Assembly: GCA_910577635.1 (NCBI GenBank)
Contig: CAJTNR010000008.1
Coordinates: forward strand, 18,723 to 73,359
Direction of reading: 5' to 3'
From: an uncultured Vampirovibrio sp.
Lineage (GTDB): Bacteria; Cyanobacteriota; Vampirovibrionia; Gastranaerophilales; Gastranaerophilaceae
DNA length: 54,637 nt
A model generated the notes under the pieces. It searched no databases, was not told where the DNA came from, and saw only the letters and a list, made by a program, of their open reading frames with translations. This document shows positions 33,661 through 42,405 of this stretch, one piece after another (the first letter of the stretch is position 1; each line of letters starts with the position of its first letter). Position numbers and translations under genes: made by a program.

Positions 33661-34899
33661 CTATTTTTTAAATACTAAAACCGCGTTGCACCCGCCAAAG
33701 CCAAAAGAGTTTGATACAACCGCATTCATCTCTTTTTTCTTAGCATTATAAGGAGTATAATCCAGGTTTGCAACCTCAGGATCTTGATTATCAAGATTGA
33801 TTGTTGGAGGAACTATCCCTTCAAGCATTGCTTTGATTGCAATAATAGCTTCAACTGACCCTGCGCCTCCAAGCATATGACCTGTCATGGATTTAGTTGA
33901 TGAAACAGATAATTTTTTGTTTTCGTTTTTATCACCAAATACTTTTTCTATTGCTCTTGATTCTGCAATATCTCCAACATGGGTTGAAGTTCCATGGGCG
34001 TTAATGTAATCAATATCATCCGGTTTTAGCCCTGCATCTTTAAGTGCAAGTTCCATAGCAAGAATTGCGCCATTGCCATTAGGATCTGGAGCTACCATAT
34101 CATAAGCGTCTGAGGATTGACCATAGCCTGTAAGTTCAGCGTATATCTTTGCTCCTCTTTTAAGTGCGTGTTCTCTTTCTTCTAAAACAAGGATTCCAGC
34201 TCCTTCGCTCATTATAAATCCGTCTCTATCCTTGTCGTAAGGGCGGGAAGCTTTTTTTGGTTCGTCATTGTGTTTGGATAATGTTTTAGCTGAGGTAAAC
34301 GCTCCTATTCCAAGATCGCAAATTCCTGCTTCAGCGCCGCCTGCAATCATTATATCAGCATCATTGTACTGAATTGCTCTATATGCATCTCCAATTGAAT
34401 GTGCTCCTGTAGCACAAGCAGTTACAACAGACTTAGAAGGACCTTTTAATCCGTATTTAATGGATATTTTTCCTGCTGCCATATTTGTTATCATCATAGG
34501 AACCATAAAAGGAGAGCATTTATGATAGCCTCTAACCTGCATGGTTTCGTGGTTTTTTTGAATTGTTTCCAATCCTCCTGCGGCAGATCCTGCAATTACG
34601 CCAATTCTTGTTAAATCTTCTTTTTGTAAGTCAAGTCCTGAATCTTCTATAGCTAAACTTGCAGCTACAACAGAACATAGGATGAATTTATCCATTCTTC
34701 TTGCATCTTTTGAATCAACATACTTGCTTGAGTCAAACTCAGGAACCTGTCCTCCAATGTGCACAAGATGTTTTTCTTTGTCCAGTGTTAAGTATCTAAC
34801 CCCGCTATTTCCGGCTTTCAAATTTTCCCAAAGAGTTTCTACTCCAACACCAAAAGGCGAAACGCAGCCCATGCCGGTTACGACAACTCGTCTTTTCAT
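33661..34899 (-). CDS. fabF: 3-oxoacyl-ACP synthase II
   Basis: 412 aa condensing enzyme for fatty-acid chain elongation with malonyl-ACP. The Cys-His-His triad is visible: Cys162 in VTACATGAHSIG, His in NAHGTSTHVGD and His in STKSMTGHMLGG. VVSNSFGFGGCNAVLVF ends the thiolase fold. It follows fabH by 22 bp at the end of the vor/kor-fab operon. acpP is not adjacent. Confidence 0.97.
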   Translation of the reverse strand: MKRRVVVTGMGCVSPFGVGVETLWENLKAGNSGVRYLTLDKEKHLVHIGGQVPEFDSSKYVDSKDARRMDKFILCSVVAASLAIEDSGLDLQKEDLTRIGVIAGSAAGGLETIQKNHETMQVRGYHKCSPFMVPMMITNMAAGKISIKYGLKGPSKSVVTACATGAHSIGDAYRAIQYNDADIMIAGGAEAGICDLGIGAFTSAKTLSKHNDEPKKASRPYDKDRDGFIMSEGAGILVLEEREHALKRGAKIYAELTGYGQSSDAYDMVAPDPNGNGAILAMELALKDAGLKPDDIDYINAHGTSTHVGDIAESRAIEKVFGDKNENKKLSVSSTKSMTGHMLGGAGSVEAIIAIKAMLEGIVPPTINLDNQDPEVANLDYTPYNAKKKEMNAVVSNSFGFGGCNAVLVFKK

Positions 34900-34921
34900 A
34901 CTTTCATTTTTCTCCTGTTTG

Positions 34922-35911
34922 TTATATATTATCCAGTTTTATAATAGCATTAGCGCCTGTCATACCTGCTCCAAAAGCGCTAATTACAATAGTTGCAGGT
35001 AGTTTTATAGTTCCTTTATCAATCCCTTCTCTTATTGCTGCAGGAATTGAAGCGGCAGACATATTGCCGTATTTTTCAATATTGGATATTGTTTTTGATT
35101 CATCAATTGTTAATCTATGAGCCAGAGCATCTATCATTCTTTGATTGGATTGATGCGGTATAAAGTAGTCAATATCATCAACATTGGTATTTGTATCTTT
35201 GAGGAGTTCTTCAATCTTAGGAGGAATTTCAGTCATGACAAATTTGTATACGTCCTTACCTTTCATTTGGATGTATGGTTTGACTTTTGTTTGAATCCCT
35301 TCAACCAAAGGACAATTCTCACCCTGGACTTTAAGTGTGATGTAATCTCCGTGAGATCCGTTTGAAATTAAATTAACCCCTACAATATCTTCTCTATCAG
35401 AATCTGCTTCAATAATCATTGCACCTGCGCCATCTCCAAATAAAACACAAACAGACCTATCCGACCAGTCAGTGAATTTAGTTGTAGCATCAGTTGCAAC
35501 AATAAGAATATTTTTATAGGTATTAGACTTTATAAAAGCCCTGGCTGTGCTAAGGGAGTAAATAAACCCAGAACATGCCGCTTTTAAATCAAAACAAGCA
35601 GCGTTTTTAGCACCTATTGCAGCCTGGATTAAGCAGGAAACCGAAGGATAAATCTCTTCAGGAGCAGAAGCTGCGGCTATTATTAGATCAATTTTATTAA
35701 CATCATAATTGCTTCTTTTTATCGCTTTTTTAGCTGCTTCAATTCCTAAATCAACTGAAGTTTCATCTTTTGATATAACCTTTCTTTCTTTAATTCCTGT
35801 TCTTGTTGTAATCCATTCATCTGAAGTATCCAGAATTTTTTCTAAATCATTATTGGTTATTGTGTTATTTGCAACTTCAAAATCGAGTGCAACAATTTTT
35901 GTTCCTGTCAT
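34922..35911 (-). CDS. fabH: 3-oxoacyl-ACP synthase III
   Basis: 329 aa. It starts fatty-acid synthesis by condensing an acyl-CoA primer with malonyl-ACP. Catalytic Cys113 in DLKAACSGFIYSL, His in FIPHQSNQRMI and Asn in EKYGNMSAASIP are present. The ATG follows the gamma-subunit stop directly (TAA-ATG), so the enzyme is translated with a 2-oxoacid oxidoreductase. This suggests its acyl-CoA primer comes from that complex. Confidence 0.97.
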   Translation of the reverse strand: MTGTKIVALDFEVANNTITNNDLEKILDTSDEWITTRTGIKERKVISKDETSVDLGIEAAKKAIKRSNYDVNKIDLIIAAASAPEEIYPSVSCLIQAAIGAKNAACFDLKAACSGFIYSLSTARAFIKSNTYKNILIVATDATTKFTDWSDRSVCVLFGDGAGAMIIEADSDREDIVGVNLISNGSHGDYITLKVQGENCPLVEGIQTKVKPYIQMKGKDVYKFVMTEIPPKIEELLKDTNTNVDDIDYFIPHQSNQRMIDALAHRLTIDESKTISNIEKYGNMSAASIPAAIREGIDKGTIKLPATIVISAFGAGMTGANAIIKLDNI

Positions 35912-36460
35912 TTATATACATTCCTTTTCTTGAATATACTTGAAGCCAAGTAAATAGGCATCAAGATTTTTTTGTAAGAGTTCTTTTTTGTTTTTTAATG
36001 CTTTTTCAAATATCTTTTTAACGTTATCAAAAAGAATATTACCTACAAGTCCTGATAAAATTCCAAGAGCAATTGAATTTGCCGTTTTAACATTACCAAG
36101 TTTAAGTGCTTCCTGGGTTAAGGGCATAAATATATATTTAATATCATCTCTTGTTTTTTTAATTTCCGCAAGGGAAGAATTTACAATTATTGTACCGTTT
36201 TCTTTTACTTTGGAAATAAATTTATCAAAAGAAAGCTGATTCATAGCAACAACAAAGTCTGCTTTAGAATTCTGCAGGATAAAAAGTTCATTATCTGACA
36301 TATTTATCTCGCAATTAACAGCCCCGCCTCTCATTTCAGCTCCATAGCAAGGACAAAAGGATACGTATTTGTCTGCCAGTATGAAAATATTAGCAAGGGC
36401 AATCCCCAAGGATAACACTCCTTGTCCACCGGCTCCTGAGATAATAAAGTTTTTAATCAT
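35912..36460 (-). CDS. 2-oxoacid:ferredoxin oxidoreductase, gamma subunit
   Basis: 182 aa with the gamma-domain start IISGAGGQGVLSLGIALANIF and the motif GAEMRGGAVNCEI, which binds CoA. Last of four oxidoreductase genes. It overlaps the beta gene by 8 bp (ATGATTAA). VorC/KorC-type; substrate not decided by sequence. Confidence 0.93.
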   Translation of the reverse strand: MIKNFIISGAGGQGVLSLGIALANIFILADKYVSFCPCYGAEMRGGAVNCEINMSDNELFILQNSKADFVVAMNQLSFDKFISKVKENGTIIVNSSLAEIKKTRDDIKYIFMPLTQEALKLGNVKTANSIALGILSGLVGNILFDNVKKIFEKALKNKKELLQKNLDAYLLGFKYIQEKECI

Positions 36461-37208
36461 TGCTAATGTCCTTAAAAATTCCTATAGGATAAATTTTGCT
36501 TAATTCGTTTTCAATTTTTTTATGAGCATCTTTAGGGCTCAGCTTCCAGTTTGTCGGACAGCTGGATAAAATTTCTACAAAACTGAATCCCAAACCCTTT
36601 AATTGACAATCAAAAGCGCGTTTAATTTGTTTTTTTGTATTAATTATATTCTTAATATCATATAAAGTGCATCGAGCGCTAAAGGCTGTTCCTTCGCAGA
36701 GCGCAATGTGCTCGGCAGCTTTAATTGGAAAACCGTGATAATTCTTGTTTCTGCCCAGAGGACTTGTTGTGGTGATTTGTCCTATTGTGCTGGTGGGACC
36801 CATTTGTCCTCCTGTCATGCCATAATTTGTGTTATTAATGCAAATTATGCTTATATTTTCTCCCCTAAGAGCGCTATGTAATGATTCTCCAAGTCCAATT
36901 GAAGCAAAATCCCCGTCTCCTTGATAAGTGAAAACAAATCGGTCTTTATTTTGCGCTCTGAATGCTCTTTTAGCCCCTGTTGCAACAGCTGCTGCTCTTC
37001 CATGGGGGGATTCAATGCAGTCAACATCTAAAAAATTATACAAAAAAACAGAACACCCGCTTGATGCTACAGCAAGGGTTTTTTCTCTTAAATTAAGCTC
37101 ATCTATAACCTCTGCTGTAAGTTTAATTGCAAGTCCGTGGTCACAGCCTGGGCAAAAAGTAAATTTTGAATCTTTTTTTATTGATTTTGGAGTGCTATAA
37201 ACTTGCAA
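36453..37208 (-). CDS. 2-oxoacid:ferredoxin oxidoreductase, beta (TPP-binding) subunit
   Basis: 251 aa. The thiamine-diphosphate fold has FCPGCDHGLAIKL, TYQGDGDFASIGLGESLHSA (GDG) and INNTNYGMTGGQMGPTS (metal/TPP motif). The start codon is TTG at 37208: AAGGAGAG lies 5-6 nt upstream and no ATG precedes the conserved region. It overlaps the alpha gene by 14 bp. Confidence 0.94.
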   Translation of the reverse strand: MQVYSTPKSIKKDSKFTFCPGCDHGLAIKLTAEVIDELNLREKTLAVASSGCSVFLYNFLDVDCIESPHGRAAAVATGAKRAFRAQNKDRFVFTYQGDGDFASIGLGESLHSALRGENISIICINNTNYGMTGGQMGPTSTIGQITTTSPLGRNKNYHGFPIKAAEHIALCEGTAFSARCTLYDIKNIINTKKQIKRAFDCQLKGLGFSFVEILSSCPTNWKLSPKDAHKKIENELSKIYPIGIFKDISND

Positions 37209-38268
37209 GATTACTCTCCTTAATGATATTATCTATCGCATATGTTATTTCTTCAAACTTTAAAAAATCACCAACAGGCTTTCCTATAAAGGAAATAGAG
37301 GCATCGTCTCGAATAGAAAGTTTGACATCTTTTAGCATTTGACCTGAATTCATTTCAATATCTATAAAGATTTTTGTCTTTTTGGATAGTTCTCTAAGTT
37401 TTTGATAAGGAAAAGGCCACAAAGTCTTTGGCCTCAATAGGCCTATTTTAATTCCTCTTTTTTTATAATGATTGCAAATTGCTTTTGTAATTCTTGCCAT
37501 TGAGCCAAATGCTGTAATTATAATATCTGCATCATCGCAATAATAAGATTCATAATCAGCTTCTGCTTGTTCAATAGTGTGATATTTTTTGTTGAGATTA
37601 ATAATATGCTGATTCAGCTTATCCTGATTAGGCTCAAGTGAATGAATTTTTCGTGACGGTCTGTTATCAGCTCCTTGTAAACACCAGGAAGAATTATCAA
37701 TTTCAGGATAAGGATTTTCTTTAATTTCAACAGCTTCTGCCATTTGTCCTAAGAATCCGTCAACTAAAAGAATTACAGGATTTCTATATTTTTGTGATAG
37801 ATAAAAAGCCTGGTAAGTCATTAAGGCACATTCTTCGACACTTGAAGGGGATAATACAATTGTATGATAATCGCCATTTCCGCCGCCAATTACAGCCTGG
37901 TTATAATCGCCTTGAGAAGGGTAAATATAGCCTTGTCCAGGACCTGCTCTCATGACATTAACAAGAACAATGGGAAGCTCATCTGAAGCAGCATAGGATA
38001 GGGTTTCCTGCATTAAAGAAACAGCACAGGATGAACTTGAAACCATTGCTTTGGCTCCGGCTGCAACTGCACCAAGCGCCATATTAATAGCGCCAATTTC
38101 AGATTCAGCACAAACATAGCCAAGGTTTTTCTGCTGCATTTCAAGACTCAAAAATTCTCCAATTTCTGACTGTGGTGTAATTGGGTAGCCAAAGTAACAT
38201 TTGCAGCCTGCTTTTAAAGCTGCCTTTGCTATTGCAATATTTCCTTTTAATAATTGTTTTTCACTCAT
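37195..38268 (-). CDS. 2-oxoacid:ferredoxin oxidoreductase, alpha subunit (VorB-like)
   Basis: 357 aa. GYPITPQSEIGEFLS, AESEIGAINMALGAVAAGAKAMVSSSS, GYIYPSQGDYNQA and LLVDGFLGQMAEAVEI match the group usually annotated as 3-methyl-2-oxobutanoate or 2-oxoglutarate ferredoxin oxidoreductase alpha. It decarboxylates a 2-oxoacid to acyl-CoA with reduction of ferredoxin, under anaerobic conditions. ATG 38268 overlaps the ferredoxin gene's stop (ATGAGTGA); an in-frame GTG at 38280 is the alternative. Confidence 0.92.
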   Translation of the reverse strand: MSEKQLLKGNIAIAKAALKAGCKCYFGYPITPQSEIGEFLSLEMQQKNLGYVCAESEIGAINMALGAVAAGAKAMVSSSSCAVSLMQETLSYAASDELPIVLVNVMRAGPGQGYIYPSQGDYNQAVIGGGNGDYHTIVLSPSSVEECALMTYQAFYLSQKYRNPVILLVDGFLGQMAEAVEIKENPYPEIDNSSWCLQGADNRPSRKIHSLEPNQDKLNQHIINLNKKYHTIEQAEADYESYYCDDADIIITAFGSMARITKAICNHYKKRGIKIGLLRPKTLWPFPYQKLRELSKKTKIFIDIEMNSGQMLKDVKLSIRDDASISFIGKPVGDFLKFEEITYAIDNIIKESNLASL

Positions 38269-38476
38269 CTTTATAAACACTTGTAATTGCTATATCAGGG
38301 CAGATCATAGCACACATAGCACAGCCAAGGCATTCTTTTTTCTCATCTTTAAACTGAACTACATAATTACCGTTTGACCCAATTTCACTGCTTTTTGTTA
38401 TTAATTTTTTAGGACAGGTATCAATGCATAAATAACAGGATTTACATTTGTTTTTATCAAGTTCAATATATGACAT
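38261..38476 (-). CDS. Two-cluster ferredoxin subunit of 2-oxoacid oxidoreductase
   Basis: 71 aa with two CxxCxxCxxxCP clusters: CKSCYLCIDTCPK and CLGCAMCAMICPD, each binding a 4Fe-4S. First gene of the D-A-B-C oxidoreductase set. GGGGAG lies 4 nt before the ATG. Confidence 0.95.
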   Translation of the reverse strand: MSYIELDKNKCKSCYLCIDTCPKKLITKSSEIGSNGNYVVQFKDEKKECLGCAMCAMICPDIAITSVYKDE

Positions 38477-38550
38477 TTAACTCCCCTAATTTAATATATT
38501 AATATTGTCTCACAAAATTATAAAAAAGGTAGCTTTGTAACAAATATTGA

Positions 38551-39171
38551 TTAAGATTCTTTTAGATTTTTTATATGATGATAAATATAGATAATTCCTA
38601 AAACAAAACAAACAATAATTATTAAAGCATCAAATTTATGCCATAAATGTTTTAGGGTTTGCGTGTTTTCACCAAGTTTCACTCCGACAAAAACAAGCAA
38701 ATAACTCCAAATTAAAGAACCAAGAAAAGTAAAAGTAAAAAAGAATCTTTTTTTAGCTTTTAAAATCCCTGCGGGCAGAGAAATGAATGTTCTTATAACA
38801 GGAAGCATTCTGCAGATAAAAAACGCCCAATCTCCGTATCTATCAACCCATTTATCGGCAATTTGCAAATCTTTTTTTGATACAAGAAAATACTTTCCAT
38901 ACTTTTCAATAAACTCTCTTCCTTTGTAATATCCAATGTAATAGGAAGGAATTGACCCTAAAACGCAGCCCAGCGCTCCAAAAAAAGCTGCAGCGTGGAT
39001 TGAGAAAACTCCTTTAGTTACTAAATAACCTGCAAAAGGCAGAATTGCTTCACTTGGAAGGGGAATATTACAGGATTCAATAGCCATTAAAAGAGCAACC
39101 CCGAAGACTCCAAGGTGGTTTATTACTGCTTGAATCCAATTTACAACAGCCAGTATTATATTTTCTATCAT
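38551..39171 (-). CDS. DedA-family membrane protein
   Basis: 206 aa, several transmembrane helices. The DedA/SNARE-associated core is visible: ESCNIPLPSEAILPFAG, GALGCVLGSIPSYYIGYYKGREFIEKYGKY and FICRMLPVIRTFISLPAGI. Members act in membrane homeostasis and polyprenyl-phosphate or lipid flipping. It stands alone between the ferredoxin gene and the lineage-type proteins. Confidence 0.93.
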   Translation of the reverse strand: MIENIILAVVNWIQAVINHLGVFGVALLMAIESCNIPLPSEAILPFAGYLVTKGVFSIHAAAFFGALGCVLGSIPSYYIGYYKGREFIEKYGKYFLVSKKDLQIADKWVDRYGDWAFFICRMLPVIRTFISLPAGILKAKKRFFFTFTFLGSLIWSYLLVFVGVKLGENTQTLKHLWHKFDALIIIVCFVLGIIYIYHHIKNLKES

Positions 39172-39240
39172 GCTATTTTCCTTGCTAATCTATAGAACAC
39201 TATTCTAATATAGTTCTTTTTTTAAAACAAGGATTTTTAT

Positions 39241-40359
39241 TTATACAAATTTTTTAAAAATTTTAGCTTCCTGACCTTTGATTTTTTGTCCGCTAAAAGG
39301 AGTTGTTTTTGTCTGGTTTTTTGAAGTCTGCTTGTTTTCTTGAAGCTTATTATTTTCTAAATACTTCTTTTCTAATCTTCTTTCATTAAGTGCAGGCAGT
39401 CCAAATCCAAGATAACCAGCTTCAAAAGCAAGTGCTCCTGTTCTTAGAATTGCATTCATTCCTTTAGCCTTTAAAACCAAATCGTTATCAGGGTTTTTAA
39501 AGAACTGAATAATAGTGTTTTTAGCAGCATTTGAAATATCCTGCAATGAGGTATAATCTTTATCCTGCAATTCTTTTAATGATTCAAGAAGTTTATTAGC
39601 GTTTTCTATCTGTTCATTTATAATTGAAGGATTGCTTCCATCGCATGAAACTGTAGCATTGGCTTTTTGAATCAAGCCTGGAATACCTTTTTTATTGTTT
39701 CCATTAATAATTTCTTCTTGTTGTTTAATTAATGAATTAACAACATTGTTGAATACTTTTTTTGTATTCCCGCCATTGGATTCAATTTCTTTAAACATTT
39801 TTTCGATTTCATCAATTGAACTATAGCCTGAATACTTAGAAACAAACTCATCATTGGTTAGAGCCCTTACTCCTTCTGTAGGATGAAGCGTATCAAGGAT
39901 ATTTTTCCCTATGGCTTTTAGTTTTTCACCAAAAGGAATATCCTTGTCAAAAACTTTTTGATAAGGTCTATTTTTCATAGGAAGTCCGCTTGCCTTAGAG
40001 GCTCCTGCTGCAACAAGAGAGTTTATTGATTTTAGGGCAAATAAAACAATCAAAACTGTTTGAATGTCTCTTAGCATAATTTCTTTAAGTTCGTCTTTTG
40101 TAGCTTCTTTATCATCAGGGTTTCTTTTAAGAGCAGTCAAAACTCTTGGCACAATTACAGCCCCAACCATAAGCAGGGTAAGGATTGAAAAAGAATTATT
40201 TGCTCCTGTCGGTTCAATATTCTTTATGAATTTATAAACCCCTTCTTTTATGGATGAATTTTCAATTTTATTACCCAGTGTACTGCTTGCTTTGCTCATT
40301 TTATCTGCAACTGCCTTATAAGCTCCATTGGAGGTAATTTTGTTAATGTCTAAACCCAT
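39241..40359 (-). CDS. Hypothetical lineage-type membrane-associated protein
   Basis: 372 aa, not recognised. Hydrophobic segments near residues 55-80 (FSILTLLMVGAVIVPRVLTAL) and 95-120 (IQTVLIVLFALKSINSLVAAG), a long helical middle, and a Gly-rich hydrophobic stretch near 315-335 (GALAFEAGYLGFGLPAL). GGAGG precedes the ATG, which overlaps the upstream stop (TAATG). Its partner at 40359 has the same general layout. Proteins of this design recur at 52569, so they form a local family. Function unknown. Confidence 0.8.
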   Translation of the reverse strand: MGLDINKITSNGAYKAVADKMSKASSTLGNKIENSSIKEGVYKFIKNIEPTGANNSFSILTLLMVGAVIVPRVLTALKRNPDDKEATKDELKEIMLRDIQTVLIVLFALKSINSLVAAGASKASGLPMKNRPYQKVFDKDIPFGEKLKAIGKNILDTLHPTEGVRALTNDEFVSKYSGYSSIDEIEKMFKEIESNGGNTKKVFNNVVNSLIKQQEEIINGNNKKGIPGLIQKANATVSCDGSNPSIINEQIENANKLLESLKELQDKDYTSLQDISNAAKNTIIQFFKNPDNDLVLKAKGMNAILRTGALAFEAGYLGFGLPALNERRLEKKYLENNKLQENKQTSKNQTKTTPFSGQKIKGQEAKIFKKFV

Positions 40360-41306
40360 TATTTACCTCCTTCGTTTCTTTTTTTGGCTTCATCATAAAT
40401 AACACTAGCATTGGGGTTTACTTTGCCTGATACTTTAGTGTAAATTTTTGGAATCTGGAACATTAGCATTCCTGTTATAAATATCATTCCGCCTATTGTA
40501 AACAAGCGTTTTCCAATCCAGGAATTCTTGAATGATTTAATATTATCCGCTGTAACATTGGAGCCGAATTGTTTTGTGTAGTCTTGAATATAGGCTTCAA
40601 TGTATTCAATGTAGTTTTTAAAGTTAGTTGCACCTATGGTGTCTTTGTCAATTGAATATTTAGCACTCAGGAAGTTAACATTCTTGTAGTTGTCTTTATT
40701 TTTCTTAATTATACTTTCAAAAGTTTTTTGAAGATCACTGAGTATATTTTTCTTGTCCTTTTTCTTGGCAGCTTTTGTGTAGTTGTCGATTCCTTCTTTG
40801 ATGCTATCGATATCTTTTTGTTTTGCTTCATTACCAATTGATTGTTTTAGCATATCTTTAACAGCTTCTTCGCGCAAAGAGTCTATTTTGCCGGCTTTTT
40901 CAAGTAAATAAGACAGGTTTTTTATATTTTCAATATGGGTATCAGCAGTTTTTCCTGCTAATTTAATAGCCGTATTAAGAACCAATACAGGAACAACACA
41001 CATTGTAGGTCCTGTTAAAAATTCTCTTGTAAATTCCTGCCAAAAAGATTTCCAGTTGAATTTCCCTGTTCGTTTTCTTCCGTTAAACAAACCCTTGCCG
41101 CTTCTTGGCAGGTTTGTTCCTGTCATATCTTCAGCGGTAAATTGAAGCGCACGACCGCCATTGTCAATAAACTGCCAAAAGTTAATAAGACCATTAACGG
41201 CGCCGCCTTTAAAATTTACCTGAGTGTCGTTTTGAGCATTTCTTTTATTGTTGTTAATGTTACTATTACCGGAAACTCCGGCAGTATTAACGGACGATAA
41301 CTTCAT
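40359..41306 (-). CDS. Hypothetical lineage-type membrane-associated protein with N-terminal FKG motif
   Basis: 315 aa. The N-terminal about 35 residues are polar and disordered and end in QVNFKGGAV, similar to NSFKGS in the protein at 49663. Then a segment WQEFTREFLTGPTMCVVPVLVLNTAI (about 88-115), a coiled helical middle and a C-terminal hydrophobic stretch LFTIGGMIFITGMLMFQIPKIYTKV. REFLTG resembles EEFGTG in the protein at 52569. Strong RBS AAGGGG. Not recognised outside this kind of genome. Confidence 0.8.
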   Translation of the reverse strand: MKLSSVNTAGVSGNSNINNNKRNAQNDTQVNFKGGAVNGLINFWQFIDNGGRALQFTAEDMTGTNLPRSGKGLFNGRKRTGKFNWKSFWQEFTREFLTGPTMCVVPVLVLNTAIKLAGKTADTHIENIKNLSYLLEKAGKIDSLREEAVKDMLKQSIGNEAKQKDIDSIKEGIDNYTKAAKKKDKKNILSDLQKTFESIIKKNKDNYKNVNFLSAKYSIDKDTIGATNFKNYIEYIEAYIQDYTKQFGSNVTADNIKSFKNSWIGKRLFTIGGMIFITGMLMFQIPKIYTKVSGKVNPNASVIYDEAKKRNEGGK

Positions 41307-41482
41307 TTAAGTTCACTTCCCCTTTTAAACACAAATAAATAAAAACCTGAAAATTTTTTTATTTGCTAGTTTTTGGAATAATTTTTTAAATTCTTAACAA
41401 TACAAAATTTTTTCGCAAAAATTATTCTATCATATTGATTTATAATTGCAAATAAAAAAATGGTTTTATTAAGAAATATGTA
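41307..41482. other. Intergenic A/T-rich gap, nothing recognised
   Basis: About 176 bp upstream of the 40359-41306 gene and downstream of ribF. No gene or clear hairpin. It presumably holds the promoter of the hypothetical pair, but I see no unambiguous -35/-10. Confidence 0.5.
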
Positions 41483-42403
41483 TTATGTTATTAGTTTTGC
41501 CCATTTTTCAAATTGGCTGTAATCTTTTTGCAGCTGCGTTTTAAGAACAAGAATACTTCCGAAGTTTTCTTGATTTCTTAATTTTTTCTCAAATATAACT
41601 TTTATTATTTTTCCATAAAGATTCTCATTAAAATCATAAATATGGGCTTCTAGAATTTCCTCTTCGCCTTTAGTTAGAGTTGGTTTTGTTCCCCAGGAAA
41701 TTAGCGCAGGTTTAATTGTTGAATCAATCTGAACCTTACCGAAGTATACCCCGTAAGGAAGTTTTACAAGACTATCGGACCAAATAATATTTGCAGTGGG
41801 GTATCCGAGTTTAGATGCCAGCTTATCGCCTTTAATAACAGAGTTTCTTATAGAAAAACTTCTTCCTAAGAGTGTTTTGGTGCCATCTAAATCCCCTTGT
41901 TCAATTTTTTTTCTTATAATGCTCGAACTTACCTGCTGTTCTTCATTGTACTTTTGTTCTGTAACAATTGTGCATTCATAGTTGTATTTTTTTGCTAGTT
42001 CTTTTAATAGCTCACCATCACCTGTTCTGTTTTTTCCGAATGTGTGGTTAAACCCTGCAATAATTAATTCAGGTTCAAAATTTTTAATTAATATATTTTC
42101 TATATATTCTTTTGCTGATAAATCTTTGTATAGTTCAAAATCCAGCTCATAAAGGTAATCCACGCCAAGGGATGATAGTAGCAATTCTCTATCTTTAAAG
42201 GTTTGAATATTGGGAGTTTTATTGTCATTAAAGTAATCAGCCGGGTTTTTATCAAAAGTAATGATTGCGCTTTTTATTCCTTTTTGTCTTGCCTGCTGAA
42301 TTAAAAGAGTAATAATTTTTTTATGTGCAATATGGATTCCATCGAAATATCCAAGACCAAGAGCAAGTTTTTTATTAGGCGCAGCTTTTCTTATTACTTC
42401 CAT
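41483..42403 (-). CDS. ribF: Bifunctional riboflavin kinase / FMN adenylyltransferase
   Basis: 306 aa making FMN and FAD. The N-terminal nucleotidyltransferase has GLGYFDGIHIAHKKII and TFDKNPADYF. The C-terminal kinase has KLGYPTANI and the substrate region ISWGTKPTLTKGEE. It follows relA/spoT by 2 bp. FAD is needed by the Etf pair encoded elsewhere in the window. Confidence 0.95.
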   Translation of the reverse strand: MEVIRKAAPNKKLALGLGYFDGIHIAHKKIITLLIQQARQKGIKSAIITFDKNPADYFNDNKTPNIQTFKDRELLLSSLGVDYLYELDFELYKDLSAKEYIENILIKNFEPELIIAGFNHTFGKNRTGDGELLKELAKKYNYECTIVTEQKYNEEQQVSSSIIRKKIEQGDLDGTKTLLGRSFSIRNSVIKGDKLASKLGYPTANIIWSDSLVKLPYGVYFGKVQIDSTIKPALISWGTKPTLTKGEEEILEAHIYDFNENLYGKIIKVIFEKKLRNQENFGSILVLKTQLQKDYSQFEKWAKLIT

Positions 42404-42405
42404 TA

